A DNA stretch of 64,000 nt from Patulibacter defluvii (GCF_034096925.1 NZ_JAWZSQ010000004.1:1-64000); one strand, 5' to 3'; positions 33,192-42,475 are shown, counted from the first letter of the stretch. Notes: generated by a model from the sequence alone, not told the origin. Numbers and translations are program-made.

Positions 33192-36100
33192 ATGCCCCGT
33201 CCCCCGCGCGCCCGCACCGGCGCGCTCCTCACCGTGGCCGGCCTGCTGGCCGCCGCGGCCGTCGCCGCCCCGGTGGCCTCCGCGTCACCGTCCGGCGTCG
33301 TCGTCGACGAGTTCCGCTTCCGCGGGCCGGCCGGCGGCAACGACGAGTTCGTCGAGCTGCGCAACAGCGGCACCGCCCCGGTCGCGATCGGCGGCTGGAA
33401 GCTCCAGGCCTCCAACAGCGCCGGCACCAACAGCGTCCGCGCGACCGTCCCCGCCGGCGTCACGCTGCCGGCCGGCGGCCGCTACCTGATCGCCAACAAC
33501 GCGACCAGCGGCTACTCGGGCAGCGCGGTCCCCGACCTGACCTACAACACCGGGGTCACCGACACCGGCGGGATCCAGCTGCGGACCGCCGCCGACGCGA
33601 TCGAGGACGCCGTCGGCAGCAGCGCCGCCCCGGCCGCCTACCGCGAGGGCGCCGGCCTGACGCTGCCGACCAGCGGCACCGCCGACCAGGCCTTCGCCCG
33701 CAACGCGGCCGGCGCCGACACGAACGACAACGGCGCCGACTTCAGCGTCGCCTCGCCGTCGACGCCGACCGCCTGCGGCGACGCCTGCAGCGGGCCCAGC
33801 GGGCCGGCCGTGACCCCGATCCACGACGTCCAGGGCAGCGGCGCGACCAGCCCCAAGAGCGGCCAGACGGTCACGATCGAGGGCGTCGTGACCGGTATCG
33901 ACGACGAGATCGGCGCCAACTACAGCCAGACCTTCCCGGAGGACGCCGGGGTCTACGTGCAGGCCGAGACGGCCGACGCCGACGGCGACCCGCAGACGTC
34001 CGAGGGGATCTTCGTCGGCTACGTCCGCGGGCCCGGCAACGACCGCGCGGCGCTGCTCGGCAAGAAGGTCCGGATCACCGGCCAGGTGAAGGAGAAGTTC
34101 GGCCTGACGATGATCGCCGAGGCCAACGGCCAGGAGCCGACCGTCCTCGGCGAGGGCCAGGTTCCGCCGGCGGTCGCGATCGACCAGGCGAAGGCCGAGG
34201 CCCAGACGGTCGCCGCCGACGGCACCCGCTCCTACTACGAGACGCTCGAGGGGATGCGGGTCTCGCTGCCGGTCGGCGTGGCCAACAGCGGCGGCACGTC
34301 GAAGTTCGGCGAGCTGTTCGTGACCCCCGGAACGGCCAAGCAGCGGGTCTTCCGCCAGAACCCGGCCCCGAGCCTGCTGGCGCTGATCGACGACGCCGGC
34401 TCCGGCGACCCCGACAACCCCTACGTCCGCGAGCATCCCTCGACGACGCTGGTCCGCGGCAACCTCTTCGCCAAGGTCGAGAACGCCAGCGGACCGCTCG
34501 GCTTCGGCTTCTCCAACTACGACCTGGTGGTCCAGGCCGACGGCAAGCCGACCGTGACCGAGGATCCGTCGGTGCCCGCCGTCTACACGGTGCCGGAGAA
34601 GGCCGCCGACGAGGTCCGCGTCTCGGGCTTCAACGTCGAGAACCTGTTCCCGCCCGGGGCCGACCTCGACCTGCACACGGTGACCCAGGCCGAGTACGAC
34701 GAGAAGCTGACCGGGCTGGCGACCGCGATCCGCGAGCGGCTGCGGGCGCCCGAGGTGGTCGCGATCCAGGAGATCGGCGACAGCCAGGGCGCCGCGGGTG
34801 GGAAGACCAGCCTCCAGGTGCTGCAGGACCTGGCGACGAAGGTCGGCGGCTACACGGCCTACGCCGAGGAGGGCTTCGACGCCCGCGGGATCGACGTCGG
34901 CTTCCTGGTCAAGGACGGCGTCACCGTCCACGGCGGCGCCCGCCAGGTCGGCCGCGACGTGACGCCGACCGGCGGTCTCCGCTGCGGCGACACGAGCCAC
35001 CTCTTCGACCGTCCGCCACTGGCGCTCGACGTCGAGCCGCGCGCCGGGCTGCGGCTGACGGTGATCAGCAACCACTTCGCCTCGAAGTCGTCGGTCGACG
35101 GCTGCCGCGACCAGCAGGCCGCGGTCGTCCGCCAGGAGGCCGAGCGGCTGCAGGCCGCGGGCACCGAGGTGCTGGCGATCGGCGACCTCAACGCCTTCGA
35201 GGACGAGACGCCGCTGACCGTCGCCCAGCAGGGCGGGACGCTGACCAACCTCTGGAGCCGGGCGCCCGAGCAGGAGCGCTACAGCTTCATGTACCAGGGC
35301 CGGTTGCAGACGCTCGACCACGCGCTGGCCACCCCCGGCCTGTTGCCGAAGGTCCGCGACCTGCGCTACGCCCACCTCGACAACGACTACGCCGAGCGGG
35401 CCGACCTGGGCCTGCACGTCTCCGACCACGACCCGCCGCTGGTGACGCTGGCCGCCCCGGCCGCGCCGGTCGGGCCGAAGCTGGAGGCGACCACGCCGAC
35501 CTTCCCCGACCAGGCCGCGGGCACCGTCGGCCCGGCCCAGACGGTGACGGTGACCAACTCCGGCGACCAGCCGCTGCACGTGTCGAAGGTCCGGATCGCC
35601 GACGAGGACGGCGCCTCGGCCGACGACTTCCTGCTGACGGCCGACGGCTGCGGCGACGGCCACGCGATCGAGCCCGCGGGCCGCTGCACCGTCCGGGTCC
35701 GGTTCGCGCCCGCCCGTGAGCGGACCGTCTCGCACGCCAAGCTGGTCCTGACCGCCGACGCGCCCGGCACGCACGAGGTCGCGCTGACCGCCACCAGCAC
35801 CGCGCTGCCGAGCGGACCGGAGGGGCCGACCGGGCCGGGCGGTCCGCAGGGTCCCGCCGGGCCGGAGGGGCCGACCGGACCGACCGGACCGCAGGGTCCC
35901 GCCGGTCCGCAGGGCCCCGGCGGCCCTCAGGGTCCGGGTGGCGCGACCGGACCGCAGGGCCCCGCCGGGCCTAAGGGCGACCGCGGCGCCGGCGGCCCGC
36001 AGGGACCGGCCGGTCCCCAGGGCCCCGCCGGGCCGAAGGGCGACCGCGGGCCGGCCGGCAGCGGGCTGACGATCAACGTCAGCATCGTGGTCGGCCGCGT

Positions 36101-36410
36101 GGCGCGGGCGACCGGCCGCGCGACGGTCCGCCGCGGCGGCACGGCGACGGTCCGGATCGGCCTCCGCAACCAGCGCAGCTCGGCGGTCCGCCGGACGAGC
36201 CTGCGGCTGCGGCTGCCGGCGACCCTGACCGGTGGCCGCGCCCGCACCGTCCGCACGACGGTCGGCCGGATCGCCGGTCGCGGCTCGCGCACGGTCCGGC
36301 TGCCGCTGCGGGTGGCGCCGACCGCGCGCCGCGGCGTCCACCGGATCCCGCTGCGGGTGACGGTCGGCGGCCACAGCGTCAGCCGCATGCTCCGCGTCAG
36401 CGTCCGCTGA
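33192..36410 (+). CDS. Large secreted nuclease (ExeM/NucH type) with lamin-tail, collagen-like and Ig-like parts
   Basis: The 1072-residue protein has, in order: a signal peptide (to about 31, SASP); a lamin-tail domain at about 35-140 (VVDEFRFRGPAGGNDEFVEL); an OB-fold region at about 205-330; an endonuclease/exonuclease/phosphatase domain at about 475-750 (SGFNVENLFPPGAD, VVAIQEIGD, SNHFASKS, AIGDLNAF, SDHDPPLVTL); a Hydin-like domain at about 765-870; collagen-like Gly-Pro-X triplets at about 875-957; and a C-terminal beta domain. ExeM/NucH enzymes degrade extracellular DNA. GAGAGG precedes the ATG by five bases. The upstream PHO-like box suggests phosphate scavenging from DNA. Confidence 0.9.
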   Translation: MPRPPRARTGALLTVAGLLAAAAVAAPVASASPSGVVVDEFRFRGPAGGNDEFVELRNSGTAPVAIGGWKLQASNSAGTNSVRATVPAGVTLPAGGRYLIANNATSGYSGSAVPDLTYNTGVTDTGGIQLRTAADAIEDAVGSSAAPAAYREGAGLTLPTSGTADQAFARNAAGADTNDNGADFSVASPSTPTACGDACSGPSGPAVTPIHDVQGSGATSPKSGQTVTIEGVVTGIDDEIGANYSQTFPEDAGVYVQAETADADGDPQTSEGIFVGYVRGPGNDRAALLGKKVRITGQVKEKFGLTMIAEANGQEPTVLGEGQVPPAVAIDQAKAEAQTVAADGTRSYYETLEGMRVSLPVGVANSGGTSKFGELFVTPGTAKQRVFRQNPAPSLLALIDDAGSGDPDNPYVREHPSTTLVRGNLFAKVENASGPLGFGFSNYDLVVQADGKPTVTEDPSVPAVYTVPEKAADEVRVSGFNVENLFPPGADLDLHTVTQAEYDEKLTGLATAIRERLRAPEVVAIQEIGDSQGAAGGKTSLQVLQDLATKVGGYTAYAEEGFDARGIDVGFLVKDGVTVHGGARQVGRDVTPTGGLRCGDTSHLFDRPPLALDVEPRAGLRLTVISNHFASKSSVDGCRDQQAAVVRQEAERLQAAGTEVLAIGDLNAFEDETPLTVAQQGGTLTNLWSRAPEQERYSFMYQGRLQTLDHALATPGLLPKVRDLRYAHLDNDYAERADLGLHVSDHDPPLVTLAAPAAPVGPKLEATTPTFPDQAAGTVGPAQTVTVTNSGDQPLHVSKVRIADEDGASADDFLLTADGCGDGHAIEPAGRCTVRVRFAPARERTVSHAKLVLTADAPGTHEVALTATSTALPSGPEGPTGPGGPQGPAGPEGPTGPTGPQGPAGPQGPGGPQGPGGATGPQGPAGPKGDRGAGGPQGPAGPQGPAGPKGDRGPAGSGLTINVSIVVGRVARATGRATVRRGGTATVRIGLRNQRSSAVRRTSLRLRLPATLTGGRARTVRTTVGRIAGRGSRTVRLPLRVAPTARRGVHRIPLRVTVGGHSVSRMLRVSVR

Positions 36411-36425
36411 CGGCCGCCGCACGCA

Positions 36426-36455
36426 CGCCCGGGCGGTCCCGCGACCGCCCGGGCG
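36426..36455. terminator. Hairpin between convergent nuclease gene and greA
   Basis: A perfect 13-bp stem (36426-36438 with 36443-36455) closes a four-base CCGC loop between the two convergent stops. There is no T-run on either strand. Confidence 0.6.
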
Positions 36456-36462
36456 ACCGGCG

Positions 36463-36936
36463 CTAGGCGCCGATCGCGTCGATCCGCAGGTTGCGCGACC
36501 CGCGCGGCGTCTGGACCTCGGCGACCTCGCCGACGGCCCGGCCCATGACCGCCTCGGCCACCGGCGACTCGATCGAGAGCTTGCCCTGCGAGACGTCCGC
36601 CTCGGCGGCGCCGACCAGGGTCCAGGTCTGGGTCTTGCCGTTGTCGGCGTCGACCAGCGTCACCGTCGAGCCGAAGCCGACCACGTGGTCGTCGGTCGAG
36701 ACCTCGGTCACGACCGCGTTGCGGCGACGCTCGGCGAGGATCGCGATCCGGGTCTCCAGGTGCGCCTGGTCGTCCTTCGCCTGGTGGTACTCGGCGTTCT
36801 CCTTCAGATCGCCCAGCTCGCGCGCCCGCTGGATCCGGGCGGCGATCTCCCGCCGGGCCGGGCCCTCCAGCTCGGCCAGCTCGGCCTTCAGGGCCTCGAG
36901 TCCCTCAGGGGTGATCGACTCGCCGGGGGTGCTCAT
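36463..36936 (-). CDS. greA: Transcription elongation factor GreA
   Basis: The 157-residue protein has the GreA N-terminal coiled coil (ITPEGLEALKAELAELEG, ARELGDLKENAEYHQAKDDQ with the acidic tip residues Asp and Glu) and the C-terminal FKBP-like domain (SPVAEAVMGRAVGEVAEVQTP). It enters the secondary channel of RNA polymerase and rescues backtracked complexes. TACCGT (complement of 36943-36948) ends six bases before ATG 36936, which favours this start over the GTG one codon upstream. Confidence 0.95.
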   Translation of the reverse strand: MSTPGESITPEGLEALKAELAELEGPARREIAARIQRARELGDLKENAEYHQAKDDQAHLETRIAILAERRRNAVVTEVSTDDHVVGFGSTVTLVDADNGKTQTWTLVGAAEADVSQGKLSIESPVAEAVMGRAVGEVAEVQTPRGSRNLRIDAIGA

Positions 36937-36963
36937 CACACCACGGTAACGCGGACGCGCCAG

Positions 36964-39222
36964 TCAGGCCGCGTCGCGCAGCGGCAGCGGGTGCTCGCGG
37001 CGGATCCCGTAGAGCGTCGTCCGCTCGGCGGCGGGACGGCCGGCGGCGTGGGCCGCGGCGATCAGCTCCGGGGGATCCAGGCGGACGCCGTAGTGCGAGC
37101 CGGCCAGCCGCGAGATGTTCTCCTCCATCAGCGTCCCGCCGAGGTCGTTGACCCCCCAGCGCAGGGCCTCGGTCGCCGCCTCCAGCCCCATCTTCACCCA
37201 CGAGGCCTGGAGGTTGGGGATCGTCCGGCCGAGCGCCAGCCGGAAGACCGCGGTGTGGCGGAGGTTGTCCTCGGCCGAGATCTCCTGGACGCCGTGGGTG
37301 CGGCCGAGCCGGGTCTGGAAGGGGATGAACGAGAGCGGCACGAACTCGGTGATCCCGCCGGTCCGCTCCTGGACGCCGCGGACGACGGCCATGTGGCGGG
37401 CCAGCTCCCACGGCTCCTCGATGTGGCCGAACATCACCGTCGAGGTCGAGCGGACGCCGGCTCGGTGGGCGGCCTCGATCACCTCGACCCAGCGCGACGC
37501 CGGCAGCTTGTTGGGCGAGATCCGCTGCCGCACGCCGTCGTCGAGGACCTCGGCCGCGGTCCCCGGGGTCGAGCCGAGCCCGGCCTCGCGCAGGCGCCCG
37601 AAGAGCTCGTCCAGCGGCAGCCCGGAGAGGACCGCCATGTGGTCGATCTCCATCGGGCTGTAGGCGTGCAGGTGCAGGTCGCGGCCGTGGCGGCGGCCCG
37701 CTTCCTTCGCGAACCGCAGCCAGCCGAGGTAGTCCTCCAGCTGCCAGTCGGGGTGGATCCCGGACTGGATGCAGAGCTCGGTGGCGCCGTACTCGACCGC
37801 CTGCCGGACCCGCTCGTCGAACTCCTGCTCGCCGATCGTGTAGGCGTCGGGCGAGCGCTTCGACTGGCCGAAGCCGCAGAACGCGCAGCCGACGGTGCAG
37901 ACGTTCGAGATGTTGATGTTGCGGTTGACCACGAAGGTCACCGTGTCGCCGGCCAGCTCGCTCCGCAGCTCGTCGGCGGCGGCGCGGATCTCCTCGACCG
38001 CGACCGGATCGCGCTCGACGAAGAGCGCCGTCAGCTCCTGCTCCGAGAGGGCGGCGCCGTCGCGGGCCTTCGCGACCGCCGGGGCGACCAGGTCGCGGTC
38101 GACGACGAACGGCGCCTCGCCGCGGCCGGAGGTCCCGCGCGGGATGAAGGTCCAGTACTTGACGGTGATCGTGTCGAGCACCGCCTGATCGACCCACTGC
38201 TGGTCGATGTACTTGCCGTAGACGCAGAGCCGCTCGCTGAGGGCGATCCCCTGCGGCTTCAGCAGGTCGCGGACCTGGTTCGGCGACGGGAACGGGTGCT
38301 CGGGCGAGATGTGGTCGCCGTTCGACGAGAGCCCGCCGAGGTCGGTCGCGCCGGCCGCCACCAGCCGCGGCCACCAGTCGGCCAGGTTCGGCGGGATCTG
38401 GATCCCGACGTCGGGCATCAGCCGCCGGGTCTCGGCGACCAGCTCCTCCATCTCCTCGACGCTGACCGGGTTCGCCCACTCGGGCAGGTCCAGGTGCGGC
38501 GCGTCCTTCCAGCCCAGGCCGCCGCCCTCGGCGATCCCGGTCCGCCAGTAGTCGCGCGCCGCCTGGTCGGCGATCCGGCCGACGTCGCGGCCGTAGTAGC
38601 GCTCGTGCGGGACGAAGTTCTGGAGGATGATCTCCTGCAGGTGGCCGTGGCGGCCGTGGACCTCGGCCAGCGCGGCGAGGCTGTCGAACCGCTCCTGGCG
38701 CGTCTCGCCGATCCCGACCAGGATCCCCGAGGTGAAGGGGATCTTCAGCTCCCCGGCCGCCTCGATCGTGGCCAGCCGCCGGGCCGGGTGCTTCGACGGC
38801 GATCCGGCGTGGACGGTCTCCATCAGCCGCTCGCTGATCGACTCCAGCATCACGCCCTGCGAGGCGGTCACCTTGCGCAGCCGCGCCAGGTCCTCGCGCG
38901 AGACGGCGCCGAGGTTCGTGTGCGGCAGCAGGCCCCGCTCGAGCGCCCGCTCGCCGGCCCAGACGACGTAGGCGACGAAGTCCTCGTGGCCCCAGGCGTT
39001 CAGCTGCGCCAGCACCTCGGGGTGGCTGTCGGGCTGCTCCCCGGTCAGGATCAGCAGCTCCTTGGTGCGCCGCTTGACGGCCTCGTCGAGGATCTGCTCC
39101 ACCTGCTCGGGCGTGTGGAGATGGAACTTCCGCGTCGCGAACGCGCAGTACTTGCAGACCGAGCTGCAGGTGCGCGACAGCGACAGGGTGTGGTTCCGCG
39201 AGAACGTGACGCGCCGGCTCAT
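36964..39222 (-). CDS. fbiC: FO synthase, CofG-CofH fusion (FbiC)
   Basis: The 752-residue protein contains two radical-SAM halves. The CofG half has CSSVCKYC near 20 and the CofH half has CTVGCAFCGFG near 440, each a CX3CX2C cluster motif. Together they join tyrosine and the flavin precursor 5-amino-6-ribitylamino-uracil into Fo, the F420 chromophore. The fused form is typical of Actinobacteria. TAGACT (complement of 39233-39238) lies ten bases upstream of the ATG. It is about 4 kb from npdG-cofD-cofC-cofE and on the opposite strand, so all visible F420 steps except dehydro-F420 reduction lie within 9.2 kb. Confidence 0.95.
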   Translation of the reverse strand: MSRRVTFSRNHTLSLSRTCSSVCKYCAFATRKFHLHTPEQVEQILDEAVKRRTKELLILTGEQPDSHPEVLAQLNAWGHEDFVAYVVWAGERALERGLLPHTNLGAVSREDLARLRKVTASQGVMLESISERLMETVHAGSPSKHPARRLATIEAAGELKIPFTSGILVGIGETRQERFDSLAALAEVHGRHGHLQEIILQNFVPHERYYGRDVGRIADQAARDYWRTGIAEGGGLGWKDAPHLDLPEWANPVSVEEMEELVAETRRLMPDVGIQIPPNLADWWPRLVAAGATDLGGLSSNGDHISPEHPFPSPNQVRDLLKPQGIALSERLCVYGKYIDQQWVDQAVLDTITVKYWTFIPRGTSGRGEAPFVVDRDLVAPAVAKARDGAALSEQELTALFVERDPVAVEEIRAAADELRSELAGDTVTFVVNRNINISNVCTVGCAFCGFGQSKRSPDAYTIGEQEFDERVRQAVEYGATELCIQSGIHPDWQLEDYLGWLRFAKEAGRRHGRDLHLHAYSPMEIDHMAVLSGLPLDELFGRLREAGLGSTPGTAAEVLDDGVRQRISPNKLPASRWVEVIEAAHRAGVRSTSTVMFGHIEEPWELARHMAVVRGVQERTGGITEFVPLSFIPFQTRLGRTHGVQEISAEDNLRHTAVFRLALGRTIPNLQASWVKMGLEAATEALRWGVNDLGGTLMEENISRLAGSHYGVRLDPPELIAAAHAAGRPAAERTTLYGIRREHPLPLRDAA

Positions 39223-39311
39223 CCCGCCGCTGAGTCTACGAACCGGCGCAGCGTTCCCCTTCGCGACGGGCCGCAGCCCCTCCGAAGCGCGGGCGCGCGA
39301 CCATTCGGGGC

Positions 39312-40397
39312 ATGTCTGGATCGCAGGACCCTCGCTGCCCGGCCACCCGCGACGCGCGCCCGCTCCGCCGGCGACGTTCGAGGTTGGTGATCCGGCCGTT
39401 GGCGCTCCTGGCGAGCGCGGCGCTGCTGGCGGGCTGCGGGGGATCGGGCGGAGACGACGGATCGACGACCACCGCGCCGGCGCCGAAGCGGACCGCCCTG
39501 GCCCTGACCCTCGACTTCGCGCCGAACGCCGTCCACGCCGGCCTCTACCTGGCCCAGCAGCGCGGGCTCTACCGCGACCGCGGGCTCGACGTGAAGATCA
39601 ACGTGCCGGGCTCGGGCGCCGACGGCACCAAGCTGCTGGCCGCCGGCCGCAGCGACCTGGCCGTGCTCGACATCCACGACCTGGCGATCGCCCGCGAGAA
39701 GGGCGCCGACCTGGTCGCCGTCGGGGCGCTCGTCCAGCGGCCGCTCTCGTCGCTGGTGGCCGCCCCCGGCGTCCGCCGCCCGCGGGCGCTGGAGGGCCGC
39801 AAGGTCGGGGTCACCGGGCTGCCGAGCGACGACGCCGCCGTCGACCAGATCGTCCGCGGCGACGGTGGCGACCCGCGGCGGGTGCGGCGGGTGACGATCG
39901 GCTTCGAGGCCGTCGCCGCGGTCCTCGGCGGCCGGGTCGCCGCCGCGACCGCGTTCTGGAACGCCGAGGGCGTGGCGGTCCGCGCCCGGCGGCCGAAGGC
40001 GCGGATCTTCCGCCTCGACGAGTACGGCGCGCCCCGCTACCCGGAGCTGCTGCTGGTCTCGACGCCGAAGCTGCTGGCCCGCGAGGGCGACGCGATCGAG
40101 CGCTTCCTGGCCGCCACCGCCGAGGGCTACCAGGCGGCCGGCACGACCCCGACCGGCCAGAGTCAGATCGTGATCGACGCGCTCCAGAAGGGCTCGGGCG
40201 ACAAGACGATCGACCCCTCGACGACCGCCGAGCAGCTGCGCGCGGTGACGCCGGCCTTCCTCGACGGCCAGGGTCGGGCGCTGACGATCGACCGCGCCGC
40301 GATGACCCGCTGGGCGCGCTGGGAGGCGAAGGTCGGGATCGTCGAGCGGGCGCCCGACGTGGCGCGGCTGGTCTGGGAGCGGGCGCCAGGCGGCTGA
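39312..40397 (+). CDS. Substrate-binding lipoprotein, NMT1/THI5-like
   Basis: The 361-residue protein has a lipoprotein signal (RPLALLASAALLAGC, Cys near 40) and a periplasmic-binding fold of the NMT1/THI5 type: LTLDFAPNAVHAGLYLAQQRGLY, then GADGTKLLAAGRSDLAVLD. Relatives bind pyrimidine thiamine precursors, riboflavin or alkanesulfonates for ABC uptake. No permease or ATPase gene is adjacent. An alternative GTG at 39387 starts right at the hydrophobic segment. It is divergent from fbiC with 89 bases between starts. Confidence 0.85.
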   Translation: MSGSQDPRCPATRDARPLRRRRSRLVIRPLALLASAALLAGCGGSGGDDGSTTTAPAPKRTALALTLDFAPNAVHAGLYLAQQRGLYRDRGLDVKINVPGSGADGTKLLAAGRSDLAVLDIHDLAIAREKGADLVAVGALVQRPLSSLVAAPGVRRPRALEGRKVGVTGLPSDDAAVDQIVRGDGGDPRRVRRVTIGFEAVAAVLGGRVAAATAFWNAEGVAVRARRPKARIFRLDEYGAPRYPELLLVSTPKLLAREGDAIERFLAATAEGYQAAGTTPTGQSQIVIDALQKGSGDKTIDPSTTAEQLRAVTPAFLDGQGRALTIDRAAMTRWARWEAKVGIVERAPDVARLVWERAPGG

Positions 40398-40411
40398 GCG
40401 CCGCCGGATGT

Positions 40412-40442
40412 GACGTTCCGGACGCGGGGCGACCGGAACGTC
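40412..40442. repeat. Intergenic palindrome, copy 1
   Basis: GACGTTCCGG (40412-40421), 11 bases, then CCGGAACGTC (40433-40442), between two convergent genes. The same arms with the same 11-base spacing recur at 49287-49321. The loops differ. It is probably a bidirectional transcription terminator or a dispersed palindrome. Confidence 0.7.
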
Positions 40443-40456
40443 GCGGACGGCCGCGG

Positions 40457-40822
40457 TCAGTGGGCCCGGAGGCGGCGGAACTCGGCCCGGGCCGTCTCGC
40501 CGCGGCCCCACATCGGCTCGACCTCGGCCCGGCCGACCCGCACGTCGCGGACCACCAGCTCGCCGTCGAGCCCGGCCTGATCGAGCAGCGAGAGCGCGCT
40601 CTCGACCGCGGTCGGGGCGGCGGCGTGGCCGAAGCGGTGGGCGACGAGGATCCGCCAGTGCCACTCGCTGCGCGAGTAGGGCTGGGCGTTGCAGGTCGTG
40701 GTCACGTAGGTCGCCGCCTCGACGTAGCGATCCTCGTCCGCGATCCGCAGATCGAGGGTCAGGTCGGTCCAGTCGTCGGGCAGCGAGTCCAGGACCCGCT
40801 TGAACGTCTCCACGAGCGCCAT
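40457..40822 (-). CDS. Hypothetical cytoplasmic protein
   Basis: The 121-residue protein has no signal or membrane segment. Notable phrases are DDWTDLTLDLRIADEDRYVEA, SEWHWRILVAHRFGHAA and a C-terminal VEPMWGRGETARAEFRRL. The family is not recognised. TATCGT (complement of 40831-40836) ends eight bases before ATG 40822. It is divergent from the ygfZ-like gene. Confidence 0.7.
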   Translation of the reverse strand: MALVETFKRVLDSLPDDWTDLTLDLRIADEDRYVEAATYVTTTCNAQPYSRSEWHWRILVAHRFGHAAAPTAVESALSLLDQAGLDGELVVRDVRVGRAEVEPMWGRGETARAEFRRLRAH

Positions 40823-40894
40823 TGCCGGGGACGATAGCGCCCGCACCGCCCCTGCCGGCGGGGCGCCGATCGGCGCGCGCTACATTCGGGCGGC

Positions 40895-41959
40895 ATGAGC
40901 GATCAGCCCCAGCGACCGGTCGTCGCCGCCGTCCCCCCCGCGCCCGTCGACGAGGTCGACGACGCCGAGGTCGAGCGCGGCCACCGGGTCCTGACCGAGG
41001 GCGTCGGCGTGCTCGACCGTTCGGCCGCCGGCAAGCTCTCGCTGACCGGCACCGAGGCCGCCGGCTTCCTGACCGGCCAGGTGACGGCCGACATCGAGGC
41101 GATCGCGCCCGGCCACGGCAGCTACGCCGCGCTGCTGACGCCGAAGGGCAAGATCGTCTGCGACCTGCGGGTCCTCAACCTCGACGGCGAGCTGTTCCTG
41201 CTCTGCGAGCGGGTCGGCCTGCAGTCGCTCTTCGACCAGCTGCGCCGGCACCTGATCGGCTTCGACGCCGAGCTGCACAAGCAGACCCTCCAGCGGTCGC
41301 TGCTGTCGCTGATCGGCCCCGGCGCCGGCGCGCTGCTCGGCGACGCCGCCGCGGGCCTCGGCCCGGCCGAGCACGACCACGTCGCGGCCGAGATCGGCGG
41401 CCGGCCGGTGCGGCTGGTGCGGACCGCCGAGGGCGTCGACCTGCTGGCCGCGGCCGAGGACGGCGCCGCCGTGCTGAGCGCGCTGCGCGAGGCCGGCGCG
41501 GTCCCGGTGCCGGAGGCCGCCGCCGAGATCGTCCGCGTCCGCGCCGGCCGTCCGCGGCTCGGGCAGGAGATGGACGACGGGGTGATGCCGGCCGAGGTCG
41601 GGATCGTCGACCGCGCCGTCAGCTTCACCAAGGGCTGCTACGTCGGCCAGGAGACGGTCGCGCGGCTGCACTGGCGCGGGCGTCCGAACCGCCACCTGCG
41701 CGGCCTGCGGCTGGAGCGCAGCGTCCCGCCCGGCACCGTGCTGGTCGCCGACGGGCGCGAGATCGGCCGCGTCACCACCAGCGTCCGCTCGCCGGTCGAC
41801 GGCCCGATCGCGCTGGCCCTCGTGCGGCGCGAGATCGAGCCCGGCGACCGGGTCACGCTGCGGCCGGCCGACGGCTCGCCCACCAGCGCCCGGGTCGTGG
41901 CGCTGCCGTTCGACGCGCCGCGCGCGGCTCCCTCCCACCCCGTCCCGCCCGTCGGGTAG
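40895..41959 (+). CDS. ygfZ: YgfZ/GcvT-like folate-binding protein
   Basis: The 354-residue protein has the GcvT fold (LLTPKGKIVCDLRVL) and the YgfZ signature with its conserved cysteine, KGCYVGQETVARL, near 248. YgfZ helps maintain or repair iron-sulfur clusters using folate. Presence near fbiC, a radical-SAM enzyme, fits a need for cluster care, though that link is inference. TACATT (40881-40886) ends eight bases before the ATG. Confidence 0.88.
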   Translation: MSDQPQRPVVAAVPPAPVDEVDDAEVERGHRVLTEGVGVLDRSAAGKLSLTGTEAAGFLTGQVTADIEAIAPGHGSYAALLTPKGKIVCDLRVLNLDGELFLLCERVGLQSLFDQLRRHLIGFDAELHKQTLQRSLLSLIGPGAGALLGDAAAGLGPAEHDHVAAEIGGRPVRLVRTAEGVDLLAAAEDGAAVLSALREAGAVPVPEAAAEIVRVRAGRPRLGQEMDDGVMPAEVGIVDRAVSFTKGCYVGQETVARLHWRGRPNRHLRGLRLERSVPPGTVLVADGREIGRVTTSVRSPVDGPIALALVRREIEPGDRVTLRPADGSPTSARVVALPFDAPRAAPSHPVPPVG

Positions 41960-42046
41960 GGTCGCGCCATCGGACCTCGGGTAGGGTTGCGAGCGAAGTC
42001 GCTCGCGCACCCGCCCGAGCGATGTCGTTGGAGAGCCTGGGAATCG

Positions 42047-42475
42047 ATGCACGTGGCGCGCAGATCAATCGTGGTGCTGTCGGCGGGACTGGCCGTCGCC
42101 GGCCTGTCGGCCTGCGGCCGGATCGACCCCAAGGACAAGCCGAGCGGCTCGCGGCCACCGGCCCAGATCCTGCTGACCGCCGCGATCACCGACCGCGGCG
42201 TCGACCTCTCGCGCGGGAAGGTCGGCGGCGGGCCGGTGCGGATCGTCATCAGCAACCAGACGAAGCGCAACCTGCGGACGACGCTGGTCGGCCGCGACGG
42301 CGACCGGCGCGGCACCAACGCGATCGCGCCCGGGCAGGTGGCGGCGATCCAGGCCACGCTGCAGCCCGACTCGACCTACCGCCTGCGGACGGCCGGCAGC
42401 GATCCGGTTCGCCCCGCGGTGCTGCGGGTCGGCGGCCAGCGCAAGAGCTCCGACGACGAGCTGCTGCTGCCCTAG
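42047..42475 (+). CDS. Small lipoprotein, unknown function
   Basis: The 142-residue product has a lipoprotein signal (IVVLSAGLAVAGLSAC, Cys near 23) and a beta-rich domain of about 110 residues (PVRIVISNQTKRNLRTTLVG, STYRLRTAGSDPVRPAVLRVG), reminiscent of cupredoxin-like or Ig-like exported domains. No metal ligands are evident. Two copies of CGGGTAGGGT (41953 and 41978), each containing a possible TAGGGT -10 box, lie upstream. Confidence 0.68.
   Translation: MHVARRSIVVLSAGLAVAGLSACGRIDPKDKPSGSRPPAQILLTAAITDRGVDLSRGKVGGGPVRIVISNQTKRNLRTTLVGRDGDRRGTNAIAPGQVAAIQATLQPDSTYRLRTAGSDPVRPAVLRVGGQRKSSDDELLLP

Noticed and set aside
35815..36064. Dense GGNCCN repeats that could be mistaken for a CRISPR or satellite array
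   Set aside because: They are in-frame codons for Gly-Pro-X collagen triplets within the nuclease gene; no spacers exist.
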